Below, one piece after another: positions 12,141 to 23,679 of a stretch of DNA of 64,000 nucleotides. Origin of the DNA: Cyclaneusma minus (lineage: Eukaryota; Ascomycota; Leotiomycetes; Marthamycetales; Marthamycetaceae); assembly GCA_037179335.1 (NCBI GenBank), contig JAKZHN010000004.1:1054001-1118000 (forward strand). The letters run 5' to 3'. Below the pieces are notes generated by a model. That model had not been told where the DNA came from, searched no databases, and saw only the letters and a list, made by a program, of their open reading frames with translations. Each line of letters begins with the position of its first letter. The first letter of the stretch is position 1. The translations under genes were made by a program, and so were the position numbers.

Positions 12141-14581
12141 ATGGCTTCGCTCGATACCCTGGACATTATTGTCCTGGCTGCCCTGGCCGTAGCTACCATT
12201 GCATACTTCACCAAGGGCAAATACTGGGCCGTCGCAAAAGATCCCTATGCCAGCTCCTACATGAACGCCAATGGCGCCAAGGCGGGCAAGAGCAGGAACA
12301 TCATCGAGAAGATGGAGGAGACAAACAAGAACTGCGTCATCTTCTACGGCTCGCAGACCGGAACCGCCGAGGACTACGCTTCCAGACTGGCAAAGGAGGG
12401 CAAGAGCAAGTATGGCTTGGACACCATGGTGGCAGATCTCGAGGACTACGATTTCGACAACCTTGACCAATTCCCCGAGGATAAGGTCGCCTTTTTCGTT
12501 TTGGCAACCTATGGCGAGGGCGAGCCTACTGATAACGCTGTCGACTTCTACGAATTCATCAATGGCGAAGACCCCCAGTTCTCGAACGCGGCCGATCCTC
12601 CTCTCGGAAACCTGAAATACGTGGCTTTTGGTCTGGGTAACAACACCTACGAGCACTACAACTCTATGGTTCGCAATGTCAACGCTGCCTTGGAGAAACT
12701 GGGCGCTCACCGAATTGGAGCTGCTGGTGAGGGTGATGACGGAGCTGGCACCATGGAAGAAGATTTCCTGGCCTGGAAAGACCCTATGTGGAAGGCTTTG
12801 GCTGAGGCAATGAACCTGGAAGAACGCGAGGCTGTCTATGAGCCCGTCTTTGGCATTACCGAACGTGAGGGTCTTACCAAGGACTCCCCTGAGGTGTACT
12901 TGGGTGAGCCCAACAGGATGCATCTCGAGGGAGCTTCCCGCGGCCCATACAACGCCCACAACCCCTACATTGCCCCTATTGCCGAATCCAAGGAAATCTT
13001 CACCGTCAAGGACCGCAACTGTTTGCACATGGAAGTCGATGTCAGCGCATCTAACCTGACTTACCAAACTGGTGACCACATTGCCGTCTGGCCCACCAAC
13101 GCCGGAAAGGAAGTTGACCGCTTCATGAACGTCACCGGCCTACTCTCCAAGCGCGACACCGTCGTCGGCGTCCGCGCTCTCGACCCCACCGCCAAAGTCC
13201 CCTTCCCCACCCCCACGACCTACGACGCCATCGTGCGCTACCACATGGAAATCTGCGCTCCCGTATCCCGCCAAATGCTCGCCACACTCGCCCCCTTTGC
13301 GCCCTCCGAAGAGGCCAAGGCCGAAATGGTTAAGCTGGGCAGCGACAAAGACTACTTCAGCGAAAAAGTATCCCAGAACTATCTCAACCTGGCACAAATA
13401 CTCGAATCCGTCGCCCCAGGCGAGAAATGGACCAACATCCCATTCTCCGCCTTCATCGAAGGCCTTCACAAGATCCAGCCTCGCTACTACTCGATTTCCT
13501 CCTCCTCGCTCGTCCAGCCCAAGAAAATCAGCATCACAGCTGTTGTCGAAAGTCTGCAAATCCCCTCGCGCCCCGATGCCCTCAAGGGTGTTACGACGAA
13601 CTATTTGTTGGCCCTGAAGCAAAAGCAACACGGTGATCCAAACCCAGATCCCCACGGTTTGACATACGAAATCAACGGCCCAAGAAACAAATACGACGGC
13701 ATCCACGTCCCCGTACACGTCCGCCACAGCAACTTCAAGCTCCCCTCCGACCCCTCCAAACCCATCATCATGATCGGCCCCGGCACCGGCGTCGCGCCCT
13801 TCCGCGGTTTCGTGCAAGAGCGCGCCCACCTCGCCTCTCAAGGCGAAACCGTCGGAAAGACCATCCTCTTTTTCGGCTGCCGCAAATCGACCGAAGATTT
13901 CTTGTACAAAGACGAATGGGACGAGTACAAGAAAGCGCTCGGCGACAAATTCGAACTCATCACAGCGTTTTCGCGAGAGGGCAAGGAGAAGGTATACGTG
14001 CAGCATCGCTTGAAGGAGCGGGCGAAGGAGGTTAATGAATTGCTGGAGCAGAAGGCGTACTTTTATGTTTGTGGTGATGCGGCGAATATGGCGAGGGAGG
14101 TGAATACGGTGTTGGCGCAGATTTTGGCGGAGCAGAGGGGCATCACGGAGGGGAAGGCGGAGGATATTGTGAAGAGTATGCGGAGTGCGAATCAGTACCA
14201 GGTATGTTTTGGCTGCTTTCTTTGCTTCTTTTTCGGCGGAACTTCCGATCGTTGTTGCGCGTGCAAGAGCCGAGATCGGTTCGCAGCACGGCGCGGCGCT
14301 GCATGTCGTTGGTTGTTTCTTTTGCCGCCCGGTGAGATCGATCCGGACCGTGGCGACTGGCACTGCAGGTGTCTCATTCACCGAAGCCGGCAGTGCTTCG
14401 AGAAGCGCTGAGTGCCGGAAGCGAGTTGAAGATGCCGGACAAGTCTTCACAAGTCTTCTAGTCTGTGGTACGCGAGGCACATGGCCTAGGGAACCGCGGT
14501 CGGCAGAGGTCGTGTGCTGCAGGGGCGTTTCGGACAATGTGCTAACCACTTTTGTGTTTCTAGGAGGATGTCTGGTCGTAG
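12141..14581 (+). CDS. cprA: NADPH-cytochrome P450 reductase
   Basis: ER-anchored diflavin enzyme that passes electrons from NADPH through FAD and FMN to cytochromes P450, for example in sterol synthesis. The model is join(12141..14201, 14564..14581), 692 residues, typical for moulds. The start in CACCATGG gives the classic N-terminus MASLDTLDIIVLAALAVATI, a single membrane anchor. FMN domain: VIFYGSQTGTAEDYAS near residue 66, ATYGEGEPTDNA near 122, FGLGNNTYEHYN near 162. FAD domain: RYYSISSSS near 448 and GVTTNYL. NADPH domain: GPGTGVAPFRGF near 546, FFGCRKSTEDF, and YFYVCGDA near 641. The last exon encodes only EDVWS; the Trp before the final Ser is the residue that stacks on the FAD ring in this family. 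The frame is also open upstream to 11835, but family alignment favours ATG 12141. Confidence 0.96.
14202..14563 (+). other. Long terminal intron of the P450 reductase gene
   Basis: A 362-nt intron, GTATGT to TTTCTAG, with a GCTAAC branch motif 20 nt before the acceptor. It is several times longer than the other confirmed introns except PAG1 intron 1. It splits off a five-codon last exon. If retained, the frame stays open and adds 69 unrelated residues, ending at 14411, in place of EDVWS. Confidence 0.9.
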
Positions 14582-14764
14582 ATACAGATACCCGCCGTCT
14601 CTTTTCCGTTCTTGGGATCGGTTTATGAGTTTCTTGTGTGCATTTTCCGGGGGAATACCGGGGGATTGGTTGTGGGAGCGTTGTTGGGTTGCGTTGTGTT
14701 GGAGCGGGTTGGGAGCGAGTGAGTGATGGCATGGCATATAGAATGTTTCAATGGTAATGAAAAT

Positions 14765-14785
14765 ACTACTACTACTACTACTACT
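14765..14785 (+). repeat. ACT trinucleotide microsatellite
   Basis: Seven perfect copies of ACT, about 180 bp past the reductase stop codon. Confidence 0.95.
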
Positions 14786-14834
14786 CTCTGTTCCCTTCTG
14801 ACTCGATTGTGCTTGTTGGTGTGCTGCATTTGGG

Positions 14835-14990
14835 TATTCGGGAGGATTGGGGATATCTGGAGTGATTATGGATATCCGGGGGAATCGGGAATAACTCACA
14901 GGAATTTGAGGATATTCGGAGGAATTTGGAGATATTCGGGGCAATTCAGGAATATTCCCAAAGAATTTGAGAAATCCGGATCATGAGGGA
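14835..14990. repeat. Degenerate 19-20-nt repeat cluster, locus 1
   Basis: Head-to-tail diverged units resembling GGATATTCGGAGGAATTTGG, about 250 bp past the reductase stop. The same family occurs at 17448, 17745, 18370, 26800 and 31955. Confidence 0.7.
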
Positions 14991-15569
14991 TTGGGAATTT
15001 ACTCTGACGTGCGGTATAGGACGGTGTATTCTTGGGCGATCGGAATGTTACAATGTATGCTGTCCCCTTGTGACCGACCACAGTAGTGTCACTTGTTTTC
15101 CTATTGATCTATATTCAGGGTCGACGCACCACTTGCATCCATAACCGACATAGGTAGTCACATATGGGACCCCCCCCCCCCTCTCTATGTCTCATCGCGA
15201 TCACAGATTTTCACCCTGACTCGGTACTATTTGATAAGAATCTTCGAGTTCAATCTGTGAGGTTCAAGTTCCTGAATGTGCATGACTGACTGCCCGTTCT
15301 GGCATGTTTACGTCAAAGCTAAGCACGAAACGGGAAAGCTGAAAGCCTGGAGCTGAGTTGTCCTAGCTACCTAGGGTAAGCTAGGGTAATGAGATCGTTT
15401 TTGGAAGGAAGGCTCCAGCTGAAACGGGCGCTGCGCGCACGATCGTTTGAGGCAGGCTGGGAGGGGGGGGGGGGGGGGGGGGGGGGGTGGGGGGGGTGGG
15501 GGTTTTTGTTGGTGGCGAAAGTGGGGGGGGGGGGGGGGGTTTGGTAATTTTTTCGACAAAAAAATTGGG

Positions 15570-15959
15570 NNNNNNNNNNNNNNNNNNNNNNNNNNNNNNN
15601 NNNNNNNNNNNNNNNNNNNNNNNNNNNNNNNNNNNNNNNNNNNNNNNNNNNNNNNNNNNNNNNNNNNNNNNNNNNNNNNNNNNNNNNNNNNNNNNNNNNN
15701 NNNNNNNNNNNNNNNNNNNNNNNNNNNNNNNNNNNNNNNNNNNNNNNNNNNNNNNNNNNNNNNNNNNNNNNNNNNNNNNNNNNNNNNNNNNNNNNNNNNN
15801 NNNNNNNNNNNNNNNNNNNNNNNNNNNNNNNNNNNNNNNNNNNNNNNNNNNNNNNNNNNNNNNNNNNNNNNNNNNNNNNNNNNNNNNNNNNNNNNNNNNN
15901 NNNNNNNNNNNNNNNNNNNNNNNNNNNNNNNNNNNNNNNNNNNNNNNNNNNNNNNNNNN
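15570..15959. other. Assembly gap (390 N)
   Basis: Run of N. It is preceded by G homopolymers on the plus strand and followed directly by a run of 97 C, so the gap probably marks a homopolymer the assembler could not cross. Confidence 0.99.

Positions 15960-16056
<97 letters not shown>
15960..16056. repeat. 97-nt C homopolymer next to the gap
   Basis: Uninterrupted C run. The length is exceptional and may be partly an assembly or sequencing artefact. Confidence 0.9.
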
Positions 16057-16058
<2 letters not shown>

Positions 16059-16262
16059 CGGGGCGGCTTGGGGAGTGAGAGTGTGGCTCAAGTAGGGAGG
16101 GGGAGGAGGGATTGGGAAGATTTGCGAGAATACTAGTGCGTGAGTGGTTGCAAGGATTGGGAACCGAGGAGGAAGCAAGGTGTTGTGGGAGTGGTGGTGT
16201 TGGGTGGAGCGAGCTCCTTACCCAGGACTTCACCGTTATTACTACTACTAACCTGCCGCAGG

Positions 16263-17345
16263 CCACCGCGCTAAGTGCTGGCTAGGCTATATCTACGCAT
16301 CGCAGGGAGCACTCTATGGATAGACTTGACCGTGGATACGGGTAAAGATGGGGGCACACATACCTTGTAGCTAACTACAAGTTGAAGTCGCCAAGTTGAA
16401 GCATGCACTTGCGCTTGCGCTAAGCGCTTGAATTTAAAGCTGTGGTCGAGTCTGAATTTGAAGTCGCCAAGTTGAAGCTGCGCTGGAATTGAAGTTGAGG
16501 CTGTATTAGAGCTTGGAGTTGAAGCTGTTAAGTTGAAGTTCTGCTTGAACTTGAGCCTGGATTTGAAGCTGCTGAGTTGAATTTGCGGTTGCGTGTTGAA
16601 TATGAGAGAGGGCTTCTCGTTTGTTTTGAAATACTTGTACCGTTTTCATTTCAGGACTTTGTAGGCGCAACGGTAGGCTTTGAAGAACTTGTGAAGCAGA
16701 TGCGCAAATGGCCGAATAGGCTTGGGTATTTGAAAATAGCTGGCTACTTACATTCATGTGGAAAACAGCAGTCTAGCAGATTTTGCAGAAATTGGCACAG
16801 GCAAGCTGGGTAGCAGTATAGCTTGTCCAGGTTCGAGTTTCAAGTTCAAGGGTGGGTAACTTCAGCTTGGTAACTTCAGGTTCAAATTCAAGCGCGACTT
16901 CGAGCGCAACTTTAACTTGACGGTTTCGATCTAGCAGCTTGAACGTAGCAGCTTCAGCTTCAACCTAGCAGCTTCAACCTAGCAGCTTCAAGCCCAAGCC
17001 AAGCGCAAGGTAAAGCACAAGTTCAAGCGCAACCTCAACTTGGAACCTTCATCTTCACCTCCACCTCCAACTTCAACTTCAACTTCAACTTCAATAGCTA
17101 CCTCACCTACTCTCGTCTCGACTCTTTCTCGGTAGTCGGTCCGCAGCCACGCCCTCTCAACTTCAACTCTACCTTACTTCCCAACGCGTGTCCTGTGGCG
17201 ACGGTCTCGAAAACCTTTCACAATTATGCAATAAGGACTTAGAAGCTGTTGAGGCACGTAGATGTTGAGGCACGTAGATGCCTGCATTGGTAAGGTCTAG
17301 CTAAAAACTGCTTTATAGCAGCGAGAGACGCTAGCTTAGCGCGGG
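16263..17345. repeat. TTGAAG-rich inverted low-complexity block
   Basis: The left arm (about 16380-16600) is dense in TTGAAGC-like words, including two copies of a 21-nt word at 16382 and 16458. The right arm (about 16830-17105) is dense in the complement, CTTCAAC and CAGCTTCAACCTAG. The block is bracketed by CCGCGCTAAG (16268) and its complement CTTAGCGCGG (17334), so it may be a foldback element of about 1.1 kb. No believable gene. Confidence 0.5.
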
Positions 17346-17447
17346 GACTAGTGCCATTATGCTATATAGGACTGAGGCTCCAACAATACTACCCTACGTT
17401 CTTACAATTGTAAGTGATAATCTCGTTATGCATTCATACCAACACAC

Positions 17448-17532
17448 GAATATCCAAAGGAACTGGGGATATCCTCAAAAATCGGGAATATTCTCAAAGA
17501 TTAGGAGTATGATTAGGAATATTTGCAACGAG
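17448..17532. repeat. Degenerate 19-20-nt repeat cluster, locus 2
   Basis: About four diverged units such as GAATATCCAAAGGAACTGGG and GATATCCTCAAAAATCGGG. Confidence 0.65.
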
Positions 17533-17744
17533 CGAGGAAATCTGAACCTACCAGGAAACAAATGGCTTTCTAACGGCTGACTACTGCCACACGTTAGATT
17601 CAAGAAGGGAGTGCAGGATTTTATCATCGATTGTATGTGACTGCTTGCGTGCTTCCTAGGGTTCGAGAATGCCTCGGAAATAAGAATGCGAAGCGTGAGA
17701 GACTGAGAATCAGTGTAAGGGCTGTAAGGGGCCAAGGGCGAGTG

Positions 17745-18000
17745 ATGTGAAGAGCTGGGGATATCTAGAAGAATGGAGAATTTTCAAAAGTGTTTACAGA
17801 GTATTTCAAATTTCAAGAGGATTGGGATTAATATTCAGAGAAAATAGGAGTATTCAAATATCAAAGGAATTGAGAATATTCAAAATAATTACGGATATCC
17901 AAAGAAAATCAGCAATTTCCACAACAATGAGGGATATTCACAAGAACTGGGAATTCCTGCAATAATTGGAAAAATATCCGGAAGTCCAGAATATTGGGAC
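17745..18000. repeat. Degenerate 19-20-nt repeat cluster, locus 3
   Basis: The longest cluster, with roughly a dozen diverged units close to GGGATATCCAAAGGAATTG, in the same orientation as loci 1 and 2. Confidence 0.65.
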
Positions 18001-18369
18001 AGAGTTTCATGGGATGCTGGACTCATCGGGACGGCAGCGCGGAAGCAGATGACAGGACCGTCCTGCCGTTGTGTTCTCCGAATCTCAAGTGGGGTACTTC
18101 TAACTTCAAGAAATCTGAAATATTGAAGCTCAGGGAGCTTTGCAAGTAGAGGGCATGTGAGTATTTGCGTGAGTGTGAGAGCATGAGGCTCTTTCGGAGC
18201 ACCTACCTATTTCGACGACACGCCCGTGGTACGAAATTCTCAGAGATCATGTCTCTGATCGAACTTTACCACGGTACTCGACTGACAGTTGCGGGGGATT
18301 TGACATATGCAAGTTTGACGGACTTCCCGTTCGGCCCCGTGTCTAAACACCACAGCGAGGTATTTCCTT

Positions 18370-18537
18370 GAACATTTCCAACCTGAATATTCCCAATCTC
18401 TCTGGATTCTCGAGTCTTTCCGATATTTCCAATTCTTTCGGATACTCTCAATTCTTGTAAATATCCCCAATCCCTCTAAATACTCCCGATTTCTTGTCAT
18501 ATCCATAATCACTCCGAATATTCACAATTCTTCTGCA
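18370..18537. repeat. Degenerate 18-19-nt repeat cluster, locus 4 (inverted)
   Basis: About eight units such as GATATTTCCAATTCTTTCG and AAATATCCCCAATCCCTCT, in the opposite orientation to locus 3, so loci 3 and 4 form an inverted pair. Confidence 0.7.
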
Positions 18538-18620
18538 TGGCTCATAAGTCATAATGGTCGTATATATCTTTGGACGCGATGGTTTGAAATACTTTTCCGA
18601 CCAGCAGAAGCTCCAGCCTA

Positions 18621-18869
18621 ATCGAGGGTTTGAAAACCGCCTTTCCTACCCCTTCTCAGGAAAGAGGGTAACAGCAACCAGGGATAATTTTCAGCAACGT
18701 TAAAAGGGGTGTCACGGACCAAAAAACGCTCCGCTCCAGCTTTAGTACAGCGTACAGAGCGTATTTTGGCCCGTGCCAGTATCCCAAATTGCTGAAAATT
18801 ATCCCTGGTTGCTGTTACCCTCTTTCCTGGAAAGGGCGTGGGAGGAAAGGTGGTCTTTAGACCCTCGAT
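18621..18869. mobile_element. Foldback MITE, Tc1/mariner-like, 249 bp
   Basis: Nearly the whole element is one imperfect palindrome. It begins ATCGAGGGT and ends ACCCTCGAT. The inner arms match perfectly for about 40 bp (AGGAAAGAGGGTAACAGCAA onward), and a second inverted match (CACGG-CCAAAA-ACGCT) lies closer to the centre, leaving a loop of about 30 nt. TA flanks both ends (18619-18620 and 18870-18871), the target duplication of the Tc1/mariner superfamily. It has no coding capacity. Differences between the arms are mostly transitions. Confidence 0.8.
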
Positions 18870-18871
18870 TA

Positions 18872-21800
18872 AGCCAATTCTCCCTGTGCTTGAAAACAAT
18901 ATTCAATAATACAGATCGATGGATCCCGAGTACCCGGGTTCTCCTCACCCAAAATCTGACAAACCCCCAATCTAGAGAATCTGCAACGGCTCCCCTCTCC
19001 CGCGGCCCGCGGACCTAGCGGCTTCTGGGTTTCCACGATGCACGTCTACAATACTAACATACAGGATGTAGATCTCTCCGGATTGTTGGGGTGGGATGGC
19101 GGTGAAGTATGCAAGAAACTGCTTTGGTAATTGGTGCGTATCAGGTGGATACATCAGACAGTACGTGTAAAGTACAGTTGACATGCGGATGGATCGGGAA
19201 ATTTTTGTGAGGTATGCATGCAATGACGTTAGATGTTGTTGTGCATATGCAGTGTGCAACGTGTACATTGTGACGGGCTGGGGCGAGCGATTGAGTTTCC
19301 CCGGGTGCTGGGAGGTGTGCTAATGCATGGAATCTTGAATTGGGTTTGGAACAATGGGAGAAACTACTGATGCCCGAGTCGATATGAGAATGCAGCGGAA
19401 ACTTCTCAGCTTTAGGTACTCGATGCAAGACTCGGAGCTCGATGATGGGAAAGGGGGAAAAGCACATTGGGAGCACTTGCGAGACCAAGCATCTTTCTGG
19501 CATAGTAGGCTGTCAATGGCCCAATGGGAGGGAAAGCCAGACCGTCTTTTTAACGTGTCTCCACTCAACTTTGAGAGATGATATCGTGGGCGGCAGTCAG
19601 CATGCTATGATGCTCTCTCGAGCAGCCACGCTTCCCCGATACGACGAGTGTGAGAAGACTGATCCTAGAACATATGCCGTCACGGCGTTCGTTTATTCAC
19701 TTGATCTCCAAAAAGAGCCCACTGCTGCACCACCAAGACACATCGAGTCCCAGAGTTGAGAACTGACAAACGCGGTGCCGATTCGGTCATGTGTTTCTTA
19801 CATGTGTTTCGACGGCGTTCCGAGGGCGTTCGACGTTCGTAAAAGAGCGTCGCTGTCAAGCTAAATGCGGCATCTACTGCACACGCGGTAATGCACGGTG
19901 CGGCCCGGGGAGTACACAACGTTAACTGACGTTAAGGTGAGCATGGCTTGAGATGCAAGAGGGATGGTTTGAAGACGGCAGTAGTGATGGAACGTGATGT
20001 AGGTTGGTACTTCGGGGAAAGAAATCGAGGGGTTCCGGAACATGGCCCAGGGAGGATGGATGCTGATGGTGTTTTGGATGAATCCCGAGGGTGTGGACTG
20101 GATACGACAGCGGATTGAGTACCGACGAGTACCGATGAGTACCGATGGGAAGTGAGACTGTGGTGAGACATGTTGTCGATATCGTTTATGTGCTTGTCAT
20201 GGGCGGAGGTCTCATGGCGGTTATGATGACCCGGCTCGGGACTTCGAGTTCCTCCAGCGAGTCGAGGTTTGGGATCGAAGCTGGGGAAGAAGGACGTCGG
20301 GACTGGTGTTTAGTGGATGTTCCCTCAAGTCCCACCCAGTCCTCGAGGGTGTGTCAAGCTCCAGTCCCTCAAAGCTCAAAAGCTCCAGCCGCTTAACTGC
20401 CCGCTATTATATGTCGCACAAACGGGGATCATGGGTAGATCGTGGGCATATGTACTCTGCAAGTGCACATTTCGATCTTCGAATGTACGAACGTAAGATA
20501 CGGAAGAACCGCCGCTGTCAATCGGAACATTACTCAACGGCCTAGCCATTATTAGCATCGTATCTCAGACACCTGATCCACCTCACCTTAATGGTGGCCT
20601 GTGGGTGGTACCTGGCAACCCTGTAGATCTCTTCGCATTGGCACTCGCCAGCCAACGAAACGTGACAAAACCTAGTCCTCGCTCGGCAATTCTCTCCCCA
20701 AATCCAGATTGAAACAAATCGCGACACCGGCGCTTGGGTATGAAGAAACAGCGGCTTTCTTTTTCCTCGCGTGCTGACCTCTCTGCGGCGCTTCCTGGGA
20801 GCTCTGTCCCGCTCCTCGAGGTTCCCATCGTGAGTATCGAAGACTCGAGGTTGTGATTTTGGCGCTATGTGGCAGAAAGCCAGATCCTACAGGGCTGATC
20901 CCAGAGCCTCCCACCCCATTTTCGTACAGTTCGCAGTGCGCCATCTCCTGTTTTAGATCTTTGGGTGGCACTATATCGTCCGGAAGAGCCCCGCATCCAT
21001 TTCTTTGGCAGGAGGAAATACCACGTCACAGCGACGAACCACTTGGGACCCTGCTGAGATGCAGCGTGCCCTTGTTAATGAAGATCATGAAAGTGTTTGG
21101 GAGATCTCCGCGAGACGCATCGTGAGATTGGAAGATCAGGTGTTTGAGATGCAGGTTGGGGTGGCTCGGGTGGGGACGAGATTAGCTTCGAGATTGCCTT
21201 CGAGATCGACGGAGGCCGGCGCTACGCCCCGGGGATGGAGCTTTTATGGACCATCTGATCTTCGAGGCCAGCGTGCGGAGTTGTGATTTGATAAACTCAT
21301 CAACACCGAATAATTATCTTGTGGGTATGTAGCTTTCCTCTGGTTAGAAAATATACAGAGGAAGTCGCAGGTCTGAAGAGAGTTCGATTGCTTGCCTCTC
21401 TCGCTTACCAAGTGGGCAGCAAGCTGTCCTCTTCACAGAGAACAGACGATTTGAGATAACGGTTCGAGATGTTATTTCAAATCCCAAGTGATAATAATAT
21501 CCAAACCCAGTCATCTGAGTATGGTTCTCTCTGGCAACGCCAATATAGCCTAATGCGGCTCTTGGGTGCACGGCGCGCGCATGGTTGATTGCTTCTTCTG
21601 ATGCAACTCTGAGCATCCAGAATCTTCAAGGAACAACCTTGTTCTCACCGGCTCCACCAGCCGCACTGACACTGGCAGGGAGACCCTGAGTTTCTCTCCA
21701 TGTCAGCCCGGAAACCGTTGGCGTCCAGACATCCAGATCAGAAAGGCCATGGGGATTTTTCAGCTTCTTCGATGCGCGACAACATATCAGATTTGACCAT

Positions 21801-23679
21801 CGGCCTGGTCACCTGGAGCCAAGCCAGACTACACGAGCCTTCAAACGACGATGGACGAGAGGCCCTGGACCTGGCTGTTGCTATTGGCACACAGTGGCCA
21901 TCGCTGAACCCTGGATTCCTGATATGGTTTGAGGAAGACGACGACGCTGTGCTGCTATTTTCAAAATCTGGGTATTACTCAAGTGCAGCAAGTGTCTAGG
22001 TGGACTGACTCGCGGAGTCGCGACGGTCCCAAGCTGTGTACCTTGAGCAAAAGGGGAAGCATGTCTTGTACGACGGCGATCGAGGGGTAGGTGCTGGTAT
22101 GGAGACGGCAAGTCTGCCCATGGACCATGCTTACCATTCGACAGCGAGGAGATGGTTCGCCTCCACAAAACAATTGCCATTATTTTGTGGAGAGCCCGAG
22201 ACAGCATGAGCACATCAGTGGGAACTTGTGGCAAGTGGCAGCCGGAGCCTACTATGTCGTGGCTGGCTCAGTGGTTACCTTATGTCCTGCTCTTAACTCC
22301 ATATGCTTTCTGGAATTGAGACTTGACGAGCAGAGTTCGCTCTTTTCCTTCCCTCCGGTAAGCAAGAGAAGCTCCAGTGCAGAGAACATTCTGGGGCAGA
22401 AAAGGCGGAGACGATGGCAGAGGGATCAGGCGGCGACGGTGGGCGTTTGCAAGTAGGGCGTCTGCATAAATGGAAGCCAAATTCCCAGCAGTGAGGTCAA
22501 AGTGGACCTTCTTGTCGACGAAGCTGCGTCTCATTTGCAGTCGATGGCAGGGAAGCTGAAGAAGGGAAAGGCCCATCGGCAGGAGCTGCAGCAGCAACTG
22601 CAGGCCATGGTCTTTCACGTTGGGAGCGGTGCTTGCTGGTCCTTGTCCCCTCTTGCCCTTGTTTAGACGTTCTTGCTACCGGCAGAGAAAACATCATAAA
22701 GATAGCAGCATGCCTCCCCTCCTGCTCTGTTCACTACCCGGCCTTCCCAGCATCTTTCCAATCATTGCTTCACTCCGTGTTGTTCTTGCCGTCCATCCAG
22801 TCCTCCAGCATTCTTTCCGCGTGCCAGCAGTGTTATTTGCGCTGTTGAGAGTTATTCCGGGTGTTGTTGACTGTTGTTGACTGTTGTTCATGTTTCGACC
22901 TTGCTACGTCGCTGCCGCTTCCGTCCTCGTCGTCGGCTCCTTCCTCTGGTTCACTAGCCGTGCACCGACCAGCACATGCTGACGGCCTGAATAAAAGCTG
23001 TCATCTTCCCTCCGTCCTCTTCTTCTCTTCCTCTTCCGTACCGAATCCCATCTCCTGTACAGCTTCTCTCTGGCTCAATAGCAGGTAGCTCCACCTATCT
23101 TCTACTCCGCTCGCTCTTGGTCTTACATATCGTGAGCACGGCTTCGACCGCTTCCTGTCGCCTCCGGGAGTCTGATCTGAGATTCACGAGCACTGTCTGT
23201 CTCTGCAAAGGTACGTGTGGTGGGCCTCGAGTCGGTGTGGTCTTGGTGGGATGGCGAGCTAATTGTGTCGTTGGTAGATCGTCAAGATCGTAACGCCTGT
23301 ACATCGAGCAGCCGTGTTCACAGCTTTGGTAACAGTGAGTTCTCCCCGGTGCTCTGTCGGTTATCACAAATTCTGTGCAAGCGAGCGGCAAGAAAGCTCG
23401 GAGCAAAGGAGTTCTTTGCCTCTGCTCCGCTCGCTTGGCCTCCCTTTTCGCTTAGCGAGCGGTTCTCAGCCTTGAGGATCTCTCGATCAACACAAAACCC
23501 ATTTGACCTGCGCACGATCTGCTCGTGCCTCCATCCCCAACCATCATCCAAACTCGTTCACTCCTCCGCCCGCCACTCGCTTCGCGTCTTTGTTGATCAC
23601 CGCAACCACTCACTCAAGCTCCGCAACTGTGCTAACCCGGACTCCCATCAGCATTTCCTCCTTACAGTAGCAGAGCACA
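18872..23679. other. Gene-poor region and leader of the RNA-binding protein gene
   Basis: No recognisable protein. Short frames exist (for example 21700-21999 plus, 99 residues; 22091-22456 plus, 121 residues) but show no known motif. Small tandem repeats: GAGTACCGAT-like, three units at 20117-20146; TGTTGTTGAC, two full units and a partial one at 22862-22891. From about 22650 to 23679 the plus strand is pyrimidine-rich, consistent with a long promoter and 5' leader for the gene starting at 23680. Confidence 0.5.

Larger units (their letters stand above)
14582..15569. other. Intergenic region 3' of the reductase gene
   Basis: Contains the ACT microsatellite, the first 19-20-nt repeat cluster, a run of 12 C at 15170-15181 and G homopolymers at 15463-15487 and 15523-15539. 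No gene seen. Confidence 0.6.

Noticed and set aside
11928..14732. Long minus-strand frames (383 and 530 residues)
   Set aside because: Antisense to the P450 reductase coding sequence; composition mirrors strongly biased codons and no family is recognisable.
15367..16266. Frames running through the N gap with poly-Gly or poly-Pro
   Set aside because: Produced by homopolymers and undetermined bases.
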